From the NCBI GenBank assembly GCA_002104905.1, contig MCFE01000343.1, positions 1 through 64,000 on the forward strand: DNA of 64,000 nucleotides, read 5' to 3'. The translations under genes and the position numbers were made by a program. Each line of letters starts with the position of its first letter. Within the stretch, counting starts at the first letter, position 1. Of this stretch, positions 31,931-46,100 are shown in pieces. The notes below the pieces were generated by a model. It had not been told where the DNA came from and ran no database searches. It worked only from the letters and a program-made list of their open reading frames with translations. Source of the stretch: Basidiobolus meristosporus CBS 931.73. Lineage: Eukaryota > Basidiobolomycota > Basidiobolomycetes > Basidiobolales > Basidiobolaceae.

Positions 31931-34799
31931 TTGAGTTCAACAATTTGGTTGAAGGTACAGAATATTGAACAAAAGGATAAAGTAAAGTGATTGTCAAGAT
32001 TCAATACCTATGTCAAGACAATAATAGGCGGTACTAGGACCTTGGTTAAGGTTATTAAAGCACATATCTAGGACCTGGGTAAGGATTAAAATAGCAAACA
32101 TCCGGGTCTTGGTTTAAGGTGACAAAAGCTGAATATCATGACCAATGTCAAAGTGACATCAGTTGAGATATAGTATTTTGATTAGATGATGTAAAGGAAT
32201 TGCGGTTTCTTCTGGTAAGACATGATACTGATCTGACAGATAATACTGATATATTGTTAGGTTAATATTTATTGCTAAATATCTTGACTAATGCTAGATC
32301 TAATTTGATAAAATAAGTGGTAGACTGTACCAAAAGGAGCTACAATTTTTACAAGACTGACCAAGTGCTGTTAGTTACTCCAAGTAGCAAGTCTGTTGAA
32401 TAGGGCCTGAATTTGCTTTTACTAAGTAAGCTGATATATAATAAATCAATATGGACCAGATAGGTTTTATCATTGGAAATTGCCTCAAATGCAAACTTTG
32501 ATCCACCAACACTCTATCACTAGCTGTTTAAGTTTTGGCTTTAGTCCATGTGACTCATGAAAACACTCAGAAATATGGTTAGTTTCAGATGAAAGCAAAT
32601 TATTGTGCTTAAATGGTCTAAATACTATTACTGCCACAATGAGTGTTTATATGGATTTTTGATATTGTAAGTGTACAAGACAATTAGTTAAAAATTCAGG
32701 AGGAATCATAGCAACCAAAGAGAGAGCAGGTTTACACATAGATATGTATGTCATTTATGTTGCACATATTATCCTCATTAGATGCTCATAATGAATTGGA
32801 AAGATGCTTCAACAATTGGTTAGCCACCCAAAGATGTGTTCACCATCCTGAAGAAAGATTCATACCTAATCCATCCTGGCTTGCAAAAAACTTCCTACAT
32901 TTGCCATGGAAGTCAAAGAGGTATCTGGATATGCAAGAATGCACAAGCAAAAGTGAATATAGATCAAGTTATTGCTCATAAGAATGGCAGCCAAGTATAC
33001 GCACCTCTGCAGAAGAAATATAGCGTAAAACTATGCCAAGTGCCCACCATTTATTCAAGAGTGTATAGTGGAATTTTTATGCTAGTGATTTTAAAGCGCA
33101 CACTTGATTTCTACAACAGAAATAATCATATGATCCTAAATGATGGAAAGGGCAAAGTAACCAAATGTAGGCCCTACATACACCAATCCTGTGTAAAACT
33201 GCTATAAAAATTAAACTTTTGAATGACACAAAACAATCCAGTGTTTCAATATTGAGAGTATTGATGATATCTATGTAGCAAGTTCCACAAAATCAAAAGT
33301 GTACAATTGTTTAATGCAGTGCAACTAGCAATATGAAGAGTTTTTTTGTGTCATAGATGCCTGCTACTGACATCTAGACTGGACAATCTGATGTGTTTAT
33401 TTGTTAAGTAAATATGCCAAAGTAATGCCAGTCACTTGAAATTACAATAATAGCTGTTCTGATACACTCATCAGATGAGAGTGAACCAATAGCATGTGGA
33501 AATGCTGGAAGTTCACAATAGTATTGAGAGGTATGGCTTATATGTAGCAAACCAAACAGGTGTCTAAGATCTCTGTATTAACCTGGCCTAGGACCTGAAT
33601 CTAGAATCCAATGATCTTAGCTATAGATCCCAATGTGGCATTTAACTACCTTTGAAAGTTGCTTCATCTGTACTTAAATCAGTAGTTATTGTCATGAGCT
33701 TGATGTTTGATTACTTCTGACACCAGTTCTGAATTTACTTGCTATTTGTAGACTCTGATCATGAGCACAGATTTGATGCCATTGCCTAAAATGCTTGTTC
33801 TTATACTCTATTGTATGTTAATTTCCAGGTTAATAGGCAACCATTACATGTATTCTGGTATCACTCTTACTTGCTTGCAAAGTCCAATTCTAGTTTTTCA
33901 TCTGCTGGTCAAGGTTAACAGAAAAATTGGATAACCATAACATGTGAATTCATCCTGTATTGTGATATATTACAAAGGTCCTAAAGAAAGTTGTTGAACA
34001 TTTGCCCTAGGCCTCCCTGGCGCACTATGGCATTATTTGGCACTTGTGGCTCAATGTGGCACTATCCAACAGAATAAGTCTATTAAGTAATGTCCAAGAT
34101 TTCTACATTCTGCACCTGACCAAGTGTTATATGCAAGAGAGAAATGTGATAAAAACTTTTCAATGGTTTTGACTAGATCATAGAGACAAGTAAGAATTTA
34201 TTCTAGAAGTGTCAGGAAGTGGCTAAAGTAGTGAAAGTAAGGTTCTGGTCAAATACTTGTATTAAATATTGCTGGCTTAGCTATAAAGACAATGCAGTAG
34301 ATTTGCTATGCAGCCTAGGCTTGGTGCTCTTAGAGTGGTAGATGTACTAGGCTTGCAAAGAAGCTAGAAAGAATTGTTGAACTCTCAATGTTATTGAGTA
34401 ACAATCCTCATTTTCTGGGAAATACACTATGCCTGAAGGTTATTCAAGTTTTATTTATACTTTTCTGATCAATGTGAATTAGTAAGCACCAATATGCTGG
34501 ATTTCTAATGGAAATTTTTAGGTGCTGAATGGTAGATAAGATAAGTTAAAATGCATTATCATCAGATGGTGTCTAGGCAAGTGACAAGGTATTGGATAAG
34601 TCTTATATGAGTATTCACCTGGGTAGGCTTGGCAGATCAATTGATGATGTGATAATCAAACAAAAATAGGTTAGGTGCAATAGCTAAAAACTGATTCTTA
34701 GATGGGATACAAAGTAAACACGGGTGAGCATTGGTTATTTTTGGGTTAGGACAAATCAGTTAGGGCACTTGATTTTCTGAATTAGCAAACTTAACTATG
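31931..34799. other. Non-satellite spacer between the two arrays
   Basis: AT-rich, CpG-poor DNA without the 34-bp unit. The longest frame (32836-33207, plus, 123 codons) has no recognised motif and overlaps another frame, so no gene is called. A transposon end is listed separately at 33990-34080. The 34-bp unit begins to reappear, very degenerate and in reversed orientation, from about 34800. Confidence 0.55.
33990..34080. mobile_element. Single end of a GACTTGTT-type MITE
   Basis: Five GGCAC-like motifs at nearly 10-bp spacing are followed by an AATAAGTC terminus and TA. This matches the right end of the foldback element at 59449-60188 over about 75 bp. No matching left end was found nearby. 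Confidence 0.5.
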
Positions 34800-37700
34800 G
34801 TTTGAATGTTGATGCACAACACCAAGGCCAAGATCAATACCTAAATCACCTACACTTAGGCTGTGGATATTAGCTCATATGACTGTGGGCATTTCAAAGA
34901 TTCTAACTTTTCAGCACCTTTACCTTAATGTTACATTCAACTGATGCTACCTGGTTCCATGTCCTGTATATCAGCTCTTATGATATGGAGCAATGTCTAA
35001 TATTACTACTTTTTGCACATTCAGTAAGGTCATAATTCTCAGCCTTCATCATCTGGGCATGGGCTCAGGTATGCAGCTATTATCACTTGTACTCAAGTCC
35101 CAGGTTACAACTTGAATCACCTGGACTGAGGTTTGGGACTTTAACTTTCAACTCTTGCACCCAAGGTCCTGGATCTCATCCTAAATTGTCTGTTCACAGG
35201 TTCTGAATAAGATCTCTCATTACATTGAGTAATATACAGGATTACAACAACCAGCACATGGCCCCAATCCTGGAACCCAATTTACATCTCCATACCCAGG
35301 TCTTGGGTATCATCTCTCTTCAAATTTAGCTCTATCAAACACACAACTTTGAGCACCTTTCAGTTCAGTCTTGTATCTCAATAGTTATCACCTGGACCAT
35401 ACTCTGGCAATCAACTTGAGTCAAATTATGCAATATTCAATAATACAACTTTCAGCACTTTGAATAAGGCCTTACAGCTCAACTTCCATCCACCAGATCA
35501 AGGCCCAGAGTTTTGAGCTTACATTACTTTGTCTAGGTTGTGGATATTAGTCTCCAATAAAATTGAGGAATAATCCAAGAATATCACTTTAGCGACTGAA
35601 TCCAATTCCCAGGTCTTAGCATTTGACACTTTGTTCAGGTCCTGGACTTCTATTTATATTACATACCTATAATTCACAACTTTAAACACCTTGAGCCCAG
35701 GTCCTACATCTCAGCATTCATGTGCTGGACCATATCTTAGATCTTTGTTATCCTCACCTATACCAATAATCCAAGATGTCTTACTCTCAGCATCTCTATC
35801 CATGTCCACAATACCAACTCTCAAAACATTGAGTAATATTCAGGTTTACAACTTTCAACATCTTGGCTAGGTTCAGCATCTTGACTTTTATCATTGGGTA
35901 CTGGTTCCAGATTGTAGCTCTCTTTACCTGCTCCTAGGACCTGGATATCAAATTTCAGTACCTTGACCTAGGTCTTAGATCACCACCTAAATCACCAAGA
36001 CCTAGGCCGTAGATGTCAACTGTGATTATTTTTAACAAAATCAAAGATTACAGCCATCTACACCTGGAAGTGGGTTCTAGATCTCACTTAAGTCATTGTA
36101 CCAAAGTTCTAGATATAAACTCTCTTTGAATTGGATATTATCTAACACTACAATTTTCAGCACCTAGACTCAGGTCATTATATTACCTTGCTTGGGACTG
36201 GGTTCTCTGATCTCTAGATATTAAGAAATATATAATATTTCAGCATTAAGCGCATTAAGCTAAGGACTTATATCTCAAGCTAGATCAAATTGCCTAGGTA
36301 TTGGACTTTTATTTTTGCTACCTTGAGCAACAACCAAGATTGAAACTTACAGCATACTTAATAAAGGTTGTAGACCTTAAAATATACTCCTGTAGCAAGG
36401 TTAATCTTGTCTTGAATTACCATGCCCAGGACTTCACTGTCAACTATCAATTGGTGTAGCAGTACACAAGATTACAACTTTTAGCACCTTGACCAAGATA
36501 TTGGATCACAGCTTACATCTTCTAGTTTCAGAATCTACATCATAGTTTATATTATTTTACCCAGGTTGTGAATATTGACTCTCCTTAAATTGAGTAATAG
36601 TCAGCACTACAACTTTCAGTTCCTAGAGCACAGATCCTACATCTCAACTGCACCTAGACCCAAGCTCTAGATCTTTGCACTAATCTCCTGACCCCAGGAC
36701 CTATATATCAACTCTCAGCACCTTGACTCAGGTCCTAAATGATAACACTCATTTTATTGGATAATATCAGAAGTTTCAGCTTTAGCACCTGGATCCAGAT
36801 CCTAGATCACACCATTCATCTCCTGTACCCAGGTCCTGTACTGTAGAATGCATTACCATGGTCAGGTCCTATGCATCAAACCAAGCAATAACCCACATCT
36901 CATCTTTCATCACATTAGCCCACCTTCCGGATTTCTGCCATCAGCACCTGGACCCAGGTCCTATATCAATGCTCTCATCACCTGGACCAAGGTCCTAATG
37001 ACACCTCCCAATTCCTTGCGGAGTATCCAAAATTACAACTTTGAGCACCATTATGCAGTTCTTTGACTTGTACTTTCACCATATGGACCCAGGTATTAGG
37101 TCTTAGCATATATTGTCATGCCCTGGTCCTGGGTATCATGTCTGATTAAATTGACCATAATCTAATATTATAATGTTTGGCACCTTGAACCAGGTCCTAC
37201 ATCTTCTGTTTCATCACCTGGACCTAGATTCCAATCTTAGCTATCATCACCTGTAACCAGTTGCTAAATACCAACTCTCAGCACCTTGACCCTGGTTCTA
37301 TATATATATCCTTGTTTGATGGAGCAATATCAAGGTTTCACTTCACAGCAGCATTTCAATTAGCAATATTCAAAGTTTCAACTTTTGTCAACTGGATTCA
37401 GGTCCAATATCTCACCTTTCATCAACTAGAGCCCAGGTCTTGAATCTTAGCTTGCAGTAGCTTGACCAGGTCTTGTATATCAGATCTCATTCAAGTGCGC
37501 AATATCCAACATACCAATTCTTGGTGTCTTGAGTCCAAGTCCTGCATCTCAACAGTCAGCCCTTTGAGCCAGATTGTAGATTTTGCCTTCACCATCTGGA
37601 CCAAGGTCCTGGATGCCTACTCTCATTTCATTGAGTAATATCTAAAGTTTCAACTTTTGGCATCTGGACCCAGGTTCTACATGTCAACTTTCAACCGATG

Positions 37701-38265
37701 GACCCAGGTCCTGGGCCTCAGCATGCATCACTACACACAGGTCCTGGATATCAACACTTAGTAAATTGGGCAATTTCTAGCATTGCAACTTTTTGCTCCT
37801 TGATCCCAGGTCCTATATCTCAGCTTTTATCAACCTATTCCAGGTTCTTGATCTGTGCACTCATCACCTGGGCTCAGTTCTTGGGTGTTAGCTTGCATTA
37901 TCATGCCCTGGTCCTTACTATGAAATATCATAATATTGAGCAATATTCAGCATTACATGTTTCCCAGCTAGAGACCAGGTCCTACATCCTGACTTTCATC
38001 ACCTAGAAAGATTATAGATTCTTGCCCTCATCACTTGGACTCTGGTCCTATATCTTTGCTCTCATCAACTGATTCAAGAACTTATTGACACCCCCCATTT
38101 TGTAGAGGAATATCCGAAATTTCAACTTTCAGCACCTGGACCCAGGCACTGGATCAAAACTTTCATCACTTAGACCCAGAACCTGAATCTTAGCCTGCAT
38201 AAAAATGCCCAGGTCCGCAATATAAAATATCATCAAATTGAGCAGTTTCCAACTTGCAATTTTTG

Positions 38266-38631
38266 TGTTATGATCTGCCACTTGAATGTTTAAATTATAT
38301 CAGTTCTTAGTCAAATCAATTAGTTATATGTTTAGGTTATCAGTATATCAGTATTATCTATCATATCAGCAACATCAGTCAGCAAATGAATCAGCAGATC
38401 CTTATCAGACAGAAATAGATATATTAAGTAGGACCTTATTGGGTGACAATGCAATCAAGTGCGTCAGCAGCCACATCCTACATCAGGAAACTCAATTAGT
38501 CAGCAATTGATCTGGCAAAATGTATATAAGGAGCTGCTGGAACCTGAATAAAGATCAGTTTAAGCTTTAGTAGATACAATACTGGCTAAACTCCCTATTC
38601 CTCTACAACTCTTATACCAAGACTTGTTACA
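38266..38631 (+). mobile_element. 366-bp solo LTR (family 1) in the satellite
   Basis: It begins TGTTATGATCTG and ends GACTTGTTACA, with short inverted termini (TGTTA/TTACA) and flanking TTTG (38262-38265 and 38632-38635). A TATATAAGG element and AATAAA near 38525-38555 give the U3-R layout of an LTR. A second copy at 60792-61372 matches along its length, outside a nested MITE. No internal region is present. Confidence 0.7.
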
Positions 38632-39767
38632 TTTGATGATTTGAGCACATGTCCCACGCCCCTACTTTCATCACCTTGAACCAGGCTTTAGATGTTTGCC
38701 CTCATCACCTTGTCCAGGCCTTAGTTTTTGCCCTTATCACCTGGACCAAGGTCTTCCATGAAAGCCCTCATTTCAATGAGTAATATCCAAAATTTCAATC
38801 TTCAGCACATGGACCCATGCCATAGATCTCATCATTCATCTTTAGAAGGTGAGGGCTAGCCCTCAGCTAGCATTTCCATGGCCCAGTCCTGGATATCTAA
38901 TCTTATTAAATGGCGCAATATCCAACATTACAACATTTTGCACCTTAAACCCATGTCCTACATCTCAGTGGTCATTGCTTGATCCAGGTTATGGCTCATT
39001 GCTCTCATCAACTGGATGTAGGTTCTGGATCTTTGCCCTTATCAACCTGACCAAGGTGCTGATTGGCAACTCTCATTTCATTGAGAAATATCCAAATTTC
39101 CAACTGTCAACACTTGAAACTAAGACCTAAATCTCAACTTTCATCTCTTGGACCCAGCTCCTACGCCTTAGCTTGCATTACCACTCACAGGTTCAGGTTA
39201 TCAACACTCATTTAATTCAACAACTTTTAACATTATAACTTCTGGCACATTAAAACTATGCCCTACATGGGAAGCTTCATTACCTGGACCCAGGATCAAG
39301 ATCCCAGCTATCATCACCTACACCCAGATTGTAAGTATCAAATCTTGGTACCTTTACCCTTTTCTGGGATATCAAGCATTATTTCATTGAGTAATACCCA
39401 AATTTCATCTTTTGCCACCTAGACCCTGGTTTTAGACTTCAACCTTACTCCCTTGGCCCCTGGCCCATGATCTTAGCATGTACTACCATGCCAGGGTCCT
39501 TAATATTGACTATTATTAAGTTGAGCAGTATAAAATAGTACAAGTTATAGCACCTTGATCCCAGTCCTTACATTTCAGGTTCCATCACCTGGTCCTAGAC
39601 TCATTATCTTAGCTATTATAACCTTTACTCAGGTCCTGGATATCATATTTATCAAATTGACCCTGTTCTTGGATCTCAATCCTCTTTTCATTAAGGAATA
39701 TCAAAAATCTCAGCTTGCAGCATCTAGACCTGTGTCCTAGATCTAATCTTTTATTACATTGACCCGG

Positions 39768-40839
39768 TGTAGTGGGGTGACAGTGACACCCACTAACAGA
39801 TGTGCTCATTCCCTTATTTTCTACTTCCCTATATCCCTACTACACTCATTTTAGTTTTATCCCATTTGTCTTACCCAATCAGTACTATCCCATAAGCCGG
39901 TTGACTATCACACCTGCTTACCTTATTGCATAAGTTACCCCTCACTTTATGTAAGATTACTAGTTACAAGTGCTTCTATATTAGGCAAGTACCCGCGCCA
40001 GTACCCGTGACACATGATCAACCCGTGTCACCATCCCTACCATTTCCATACCATATATGGTATCCCCATGTTACACAGGTTTCAGAATACTGATTCCTGA
40101 TTGGTTGGATGTGCTGTGCCTCTTAGAACCTTCCGGCACCTACTTAGAACATTCTTAGGTCATTCTGATGTCATTAAGATTTCTATTGAACTCCGGAACC
40201 TTCTGGAACACCATGATTAGTAATCACTTAGCCAGTGAAGAAAAGTATATAAGGGAGGCTATCCCTCAACAATAAATCATCATCCCTTTTATCAATATAC
40301 CGACTTGTTGATTAGTGTGATCACTGCTACCTGCTGCTACCTGAACTTCCAACCCTAGACCACAGGACACTCCCAGGAAACCGCGCTGACAGCCAACTGA
40401 CCTTGGAGGCACTACTTGTGAGGAATACTCAGAGTAGGTATCTTTTATTATATTTGATTCTTTCCCAAGTTTGTTCTTGTACAGGCAAAGATACTTTTCT
40501 GTCTTTGTAACTATTGACCAAAGCTGCATTCTTATCAAGTCCCTGCTGGTGGAGTTTACAGTTGTTTTGACTTTGGAAGCTTTAGTACATTGTCATCTCA
40601 AAGGACGCTGAACCCAGCACATACTTTTGTTAAGACGCCAACTAAGTTGGGGATTGTAGCTCAATAGTTTTCCCTTGACAAGCTTGTGGCTTTATTCCCC
40701 TTCACATTAGATTAGAGACAGAACCCAAGTATTCCTAGCAAGCTTTTGCCAGAGGTTATCGCACCCAGTGAACACCCCACACACAAAACACTTGAGAAGT
40801 GTTGGACGTATCTCTCCCTTGGACTTATACACCACCACA
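39768..40839 (+). mobile_element. 1,072-bp solo LTR or short LTR-type element (family 2) in the satellite
   Basis: It begins TGTAGTGGGG and ends CACCACCACA, flanked by CCGG on both sides (39764-39767 and 40840-40843). Including the flank, the ends form a 13-bp inverted repeat with one mismatch. Inside are a TATATAAGG element near 40246 and AATAAA near 40271. The second half (40430-40750) matches the leader of the gypsy element at 61970-62260, including the block GTTGGGGATTGT. In contrast to the satellite around it, it is rich in CpG, which suggests a recent arrival. An internally deleted non-autonomous element is an alternative to a solo LTR. Confidence 0.65.
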
Positions 40840-43199
40840 CCGGGCCCGTGCTACTAGCTTGCATTATTTTGCCCAGCTCCTGGATATTGAATATCTTTAT
40901 ATGAGGCAATATCCAACAATACAACTGTTTCATCTTGAGCTAAGGTCCTACATCTCTGCTCTAATAGCCTTGATCCTGGTTCTAGATATCAACCCTGGTT
41001 ACCAGACCCAAGTCCTTGATCACACCCCTTGTATCCTTGAGCAATATACAGAATTTCAACTTTCAGCACTTGGACCCAGGTCCTAAATCTTGACTCTAGT
41101 CCATTGAGCCTAGGTGCTGAATCTTAGCTTGTATTTTCAAGCCCAGATCCTTAATATTAAATCTCTTAGAATTAAGCAATACCTAACATTAAAACTTCAG
41201 GAACCTTGAGCCCAGGTTCTACATCTCAGCTTTGATAACCTAGATCCAGGTTTTAGATATATGATCTGATTTTGTAGACCTGAGTCCTGGATGACACTCC
41301 TCATTCCCTTAATCAATGTCCAATATTTCAACTTTCAGCACCTGGACGCAGGTCCAACATCTAACCTTTCATCAATTGTGGCCCAAGTCTTCATATCTTA
41401 GCTTGAATTACCATGCCCAAGTACTGGATATGAACTCTGATTAAATTGAACAATATTTAACTTCACGTAGTGGCACCTTGAGCCCAGGTCATATATCTCA
41501 GCTTAAATTACCTAAATCCAGGTTCTAGATCTTGACCCTTATCACATTAACCCAAGCCCTGGATGATACCCACATTTCCTTGAGCAATATCCTACATTCT
41601 GACTTTCAGGACCTGGACTCTGGTCATTAACCTCAACTTGCATTACTATTCTTAGGACCTAGTATTGAATTCCATCAACTTGAGTCATATACAACAATAC
41701 AACTTTTGGCATCTTGAGCCTGGGTTCTATATCTTAGGTTTCATCTCCTGGACCTAGGTTCAAGATTTTAGCTACTATTGCCTATACACAGTTTCTTGAT
41801 ATCAACATTCAGCAACTTGACCCTGGTCCTAGATAACAACTCTAATATCAACAAGCAATATGCCAAATATCAACTTTCAGCTGCTGGACACAGGTCCTAG
41901 ATTGCACTTCTCAGCACCTAGAACCTGATCCTAGATCTCAACCTTAGGCACCTGGATCCAGGTCCTAGTTCTCACCATCCTGCATCTGCCCCAATTTCCT
42001 GGATCTATACTTTTAGTACATTGACTCAGGTTTTGAATCTTAGCTAGCATTATATTTCTCAGATCCTGGATATTAAATTCTACTAAATGAGGTAATATCC
42101 AACACTACAACTTTTTGTGGCTTGAGCCCAGGCCCTACATCCCGCCTTTAAAATCCTTGATCTGGTTGTCAATTTTTGTACTATCACCAGGACCCAAGTC
42201 ATAGATAACGCACCTCATGTTCTTGAGCAATATTCAAGATTTCAAAGTAGCTTGCATTCTCATACCCACATCCTAAACATCAAATTGCGTTATACTGAAC
42301 AATATCTAATATTACAAGCTTTCCAGCTTAAGAGCTGGTCCTATATCCCAACTTTCACCACCTTGAACCAGGCTCTAGTTATTTGCCCTCATCACCTGGG
42401 CCAGTTCCTTGTTCTTTGCACTCATCACCTTGACCAAGCTTCTGGATGACAATCCTAATTTTGCAGAGCAATATCCAAGAGATAAACTTTCTGCACCTGG
42501 ACCTAGGTCCTAACTCACTACCTTGAGCAATGTCCAAAACATCAACTTTCAGCACCTGGACATAGGTCCTAAATCTCAGCTTTGAGCACTTTAACACAAG
42601 TCCTGGATTTCAGGACTCATTAAATTGAGCAATATATACCATTAAACTTCTGTCATCTAGAGCCCAGGTCCTGCATCTGAAGTTTCTTCCCCTTGAACCA
42701 AGCCCTAGTACTTTGCCCTCATCACCTGGTCCAAGGTCCTGGAAAGCAACCCTCATCTTATTGAGCAATATCCAGAAGTTCAACTTGCAGCACCTGGACC
42801 CAGGTCCTAGATTTCAACTTTTAGCACTTGGACCAATGCCATGGATATCTAGTTTAGATTAATAGAGTAATATCCAACATGAAAACATTTGGTAGCTTGA
42901 GCCCAGGTTCTCAATAGCTACCCTGAGTACGTACATTAAGCTTGTGGATAACACACTTCATCACCCTGCTCAGTGTCCAATATGTAAACTTCTGGCATCT
43001 GGACCTTGGTCATAAATCTCAACTTTCAGCACTGGGATAACAATCCTGGATACCAGGACTGATTGAATTGAGCAATATCTAACAGTAAAACATCTAACAA
43101 CTAGAACCCAAATTCTGTTTCTTGACTCTCATTCCCTTGAACAAGGCCCTAGCTCTTTGCCCTCACAAACTGGTCCAGTGTCCTGTATGACATCCCTCA

Positions 43200-46100
43200 T
43201 TTCATTGAGCTTTATCCAAAAGCTCATCTTTCAATACCAGGACGCAGGTTCTAAATCTCAACCATCAGAACTTGCACCCAGGTCCTGGAAGTAATAATGG
43301 AATTAATAGATTGATATCAAACATGGAATTGGCACCTGTCTCTAGGTCCTAAATCCCAACCTTCAGAACCTGGACCCAGGTCCTAGATGTGATACTGGAA
43401 TTAACAGAGTAATATCAAACATGCAATCAGCACCTGGCTCTAGGTCCTGAGTCTCAGCCTTTATCACCTAGACCAAGGTCCTAGATGTTGTACTGGAGTT
43501 AATAAAGTAATAAACAACATGAAGTCCTCACCTGGCTCTAGGTCCTTGATCTCAGCTTTCAGCACCTGGACACAGGTCCTGGATGTCATACAGGAATAAG
43601 TATAGAATTATCAAACATAAAATTGGCACCTGGCTGCAGGTGCTAAATCTCAGCTTTAAGCACCTAAACCCAGGTCCAGGATGTCATATTGGATTAGACA
43701 GAGTATTAACAAACATGAAATCTGCACCTGGCTCCAGATCCTAATTATTAGTCCTCAGCACCTGGACCAAGGTCCTTGATGACATACTGGTATTAATAAA
43801 GTAAAAACAAACATGAAATCAACACCTGGCTCTGGGCCCTAAATCTCAGCTTCAAGCACCTGGACCCAGGTCCTGGTTATCATATTGGAACTAATAGAGT
43901 GATATTCAACTAGCAATCAACATCTGACTCTAGGTTCTAAATCTGAGCTTTAAGCACCTGGACCCAAATCCTGAATATCATACCGGCATTAATAGAGTAA
44001 TAACCAGCATGAAATCCTCACCAGGCTCTATGTCCTAAATCTCCACCTTCAGCACCAGGAACCAGGTCCTGAATGTCATACTGGAATTAATAGAGTAATA
44101 TCAGACATGCAATCAGCACCTGGCCCTAGGTCCCAAATCTTAACCTTCAGAACCTGGACCCAGGTCCTGGATGCAATACTGGAATCAACAGTGTAATATC
44201 AAACAGGCAATCAGCACCTGGCTCTAGGTCCTAAGTCTCAGCTTTCAGCACTTGGGCCCAGGTCATAGATGACATACTGGAGTTAATAGAGTAATAACAA
44301 TCATAAAGTCAGCACCTGGTTCTGAGTGCCATATCTCAGCTCAAGGCAGCTGGGCCCAGGTCCTAGATATCATACTGTAATTGATAGAGTAATATCAAAC
44401 ATGCAATCAGCACCTGGCTCTAGGTCCTAATACTCAGCTTTAAGCACCTGGACCCAGGTCCAGGATGTCATATTGGAATTAATAGAGTGATATGCAACAT
44501 TTAATCAGCTCCCAGCTCTGTTTCCTAAATCTCAGCTTCCAGCACCTGGGGCCAGGTCCTAGATGTCATACTGTAATTAATTTAGTAATATCTAAAATGA
44601 AATATGGCACCTGGCTCCAAGTCCTAAATTTGAGCTTTAAGCACCTAAACCCAGGTCCAGGATGTCATATTGGAATAAGCAGAGTAATAACAAACATGAA
44701 ATATGCACCTGGCTCCAGGTCCTAAATAATAGTCTTCAGCCCTAGACCAAGGTCCTGTATGACATATTGGAATTAATAGAGTAATAACAAACACAAAATC
44801 CACATCTAGCTCCAGGTCCTATATCTCAGCCTTCATCACCTAGACCAAGGTCTTGGATGTCATGCTAGAATCAATAGAGTAAAAACAAACATGAAATCAA
44901 CACCTGGCTCTGGGCCCTAAATCTCAGCTTTAAGCACCTGGAACCAGGTACTGGATATCATATTGGAATTAATAGAGTGATATTCAACAAGCAATCAGCA
45001 TCTGGCTCTAGGTCCTCAATCTCAGCTTTAAGCACCTTGACCCAGGTCCTGAATGCCATACTGGAATTAATAGTGTAATAACCAGCATAAAATCCTCACC
45101 TGACACTACATCCTAAATCTCCACCTTCAGCACCTGGAAGCAGGTCCTGGATGTCATACTGGAATTAATAGAATAATATCAAACATGCAATCAGCACCTG
45201 GCTCTAGGTCCCAAATCTTGACCTTCAGAACCTGGACCCAGGTCCTGGATGTAAAACTGGAATCAAAAGTGTAATATCAAACATGCAATCAACACCTGGC
45301 TCTAGGTCCTAAGTGTCAGCTTTCAGCACCTGGGCCCAGGTCATAGATGACACACTGGAGTTAATAGAGTAATAACAACCATAAAGTCAGCACCTGGTTC
45401 TGGGTCGCAAATCTCAGCTCAAGGCATCTGGGCCCAGGTCCTAGATATCATACTGTAATTGATAGAGTAATATCAAACATGCAATCAGCACCTGGCTCTA
45501 GGTCCTAATACTCAGCTTTAAGCACCTGGACCCAGGTCCAGGATGTCATATTGGAATTAATAGAGTGATGTGCAACATTTAATCAGCTCCCAGCTCTGTT
45601 TCCTAAATCTCAGCTTCCAGCACCTGGGGCCAGGTCCTAGATGTCATACTGTAATTAATTTAGTAATATCTAAAATGAAATTGGCACCTGGCTCCAAGTC
45701 CTAAATTTTAGCTTTAAGCACCTAAACCCAGGTCCAGGATGTCATATTGGAATAAGCAGAGTAATAACAAACATGAAATATGCACCTGGCTCCAGGTCCT
45801 AAATAATAGTCTTCAGCCCCTAGACCAAGGTCCTGTATGACATATTGGAATTAATAGAGTAATAACAAACACAAAATCCACATCTAGCTCCAGGTCCTAT
45901 ATCTCAGCCTTCAGCACCTAGACCAAGGTCTTGGATGTCATGCTAGAATCAATAGAGTAAAAACAAACATGAAATCAACACCTGGCTCTGGGCCCTAAAT
46001 CTCAGCTTTAAGCACCTGGAACCAGGTACTGGATATCATATTGGAATTAATAGAGTGATATTCAACAAGCAATCAGCATCTGGCTCTAGGTCCTCAATCT

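Larger units (their letters stand above)
34800..43200 (+). repeat. Right satellite, outer composite sub-array (about 136-bp unit)
   Basis: Degenerate copies of a composite unit of about 136 bp, four times 34. One quarter reads TTGAGCAATATCCAACATTA and the other three are variants of the 34-bp ACCTGGACCCAGGT monomer. Divergence is high and falls towards 43 kb. Interrupted by the solo LTRs at 38266-38631 and 39768-40839. Confidence 0.85.

Noticed and set aside
32836-33207. 123-codon ORF in the spacer between arrays
   Set aside because: No motif, low-complexity composition typical of the AT-rich surroundings, and another frame of similar look overlaps it.
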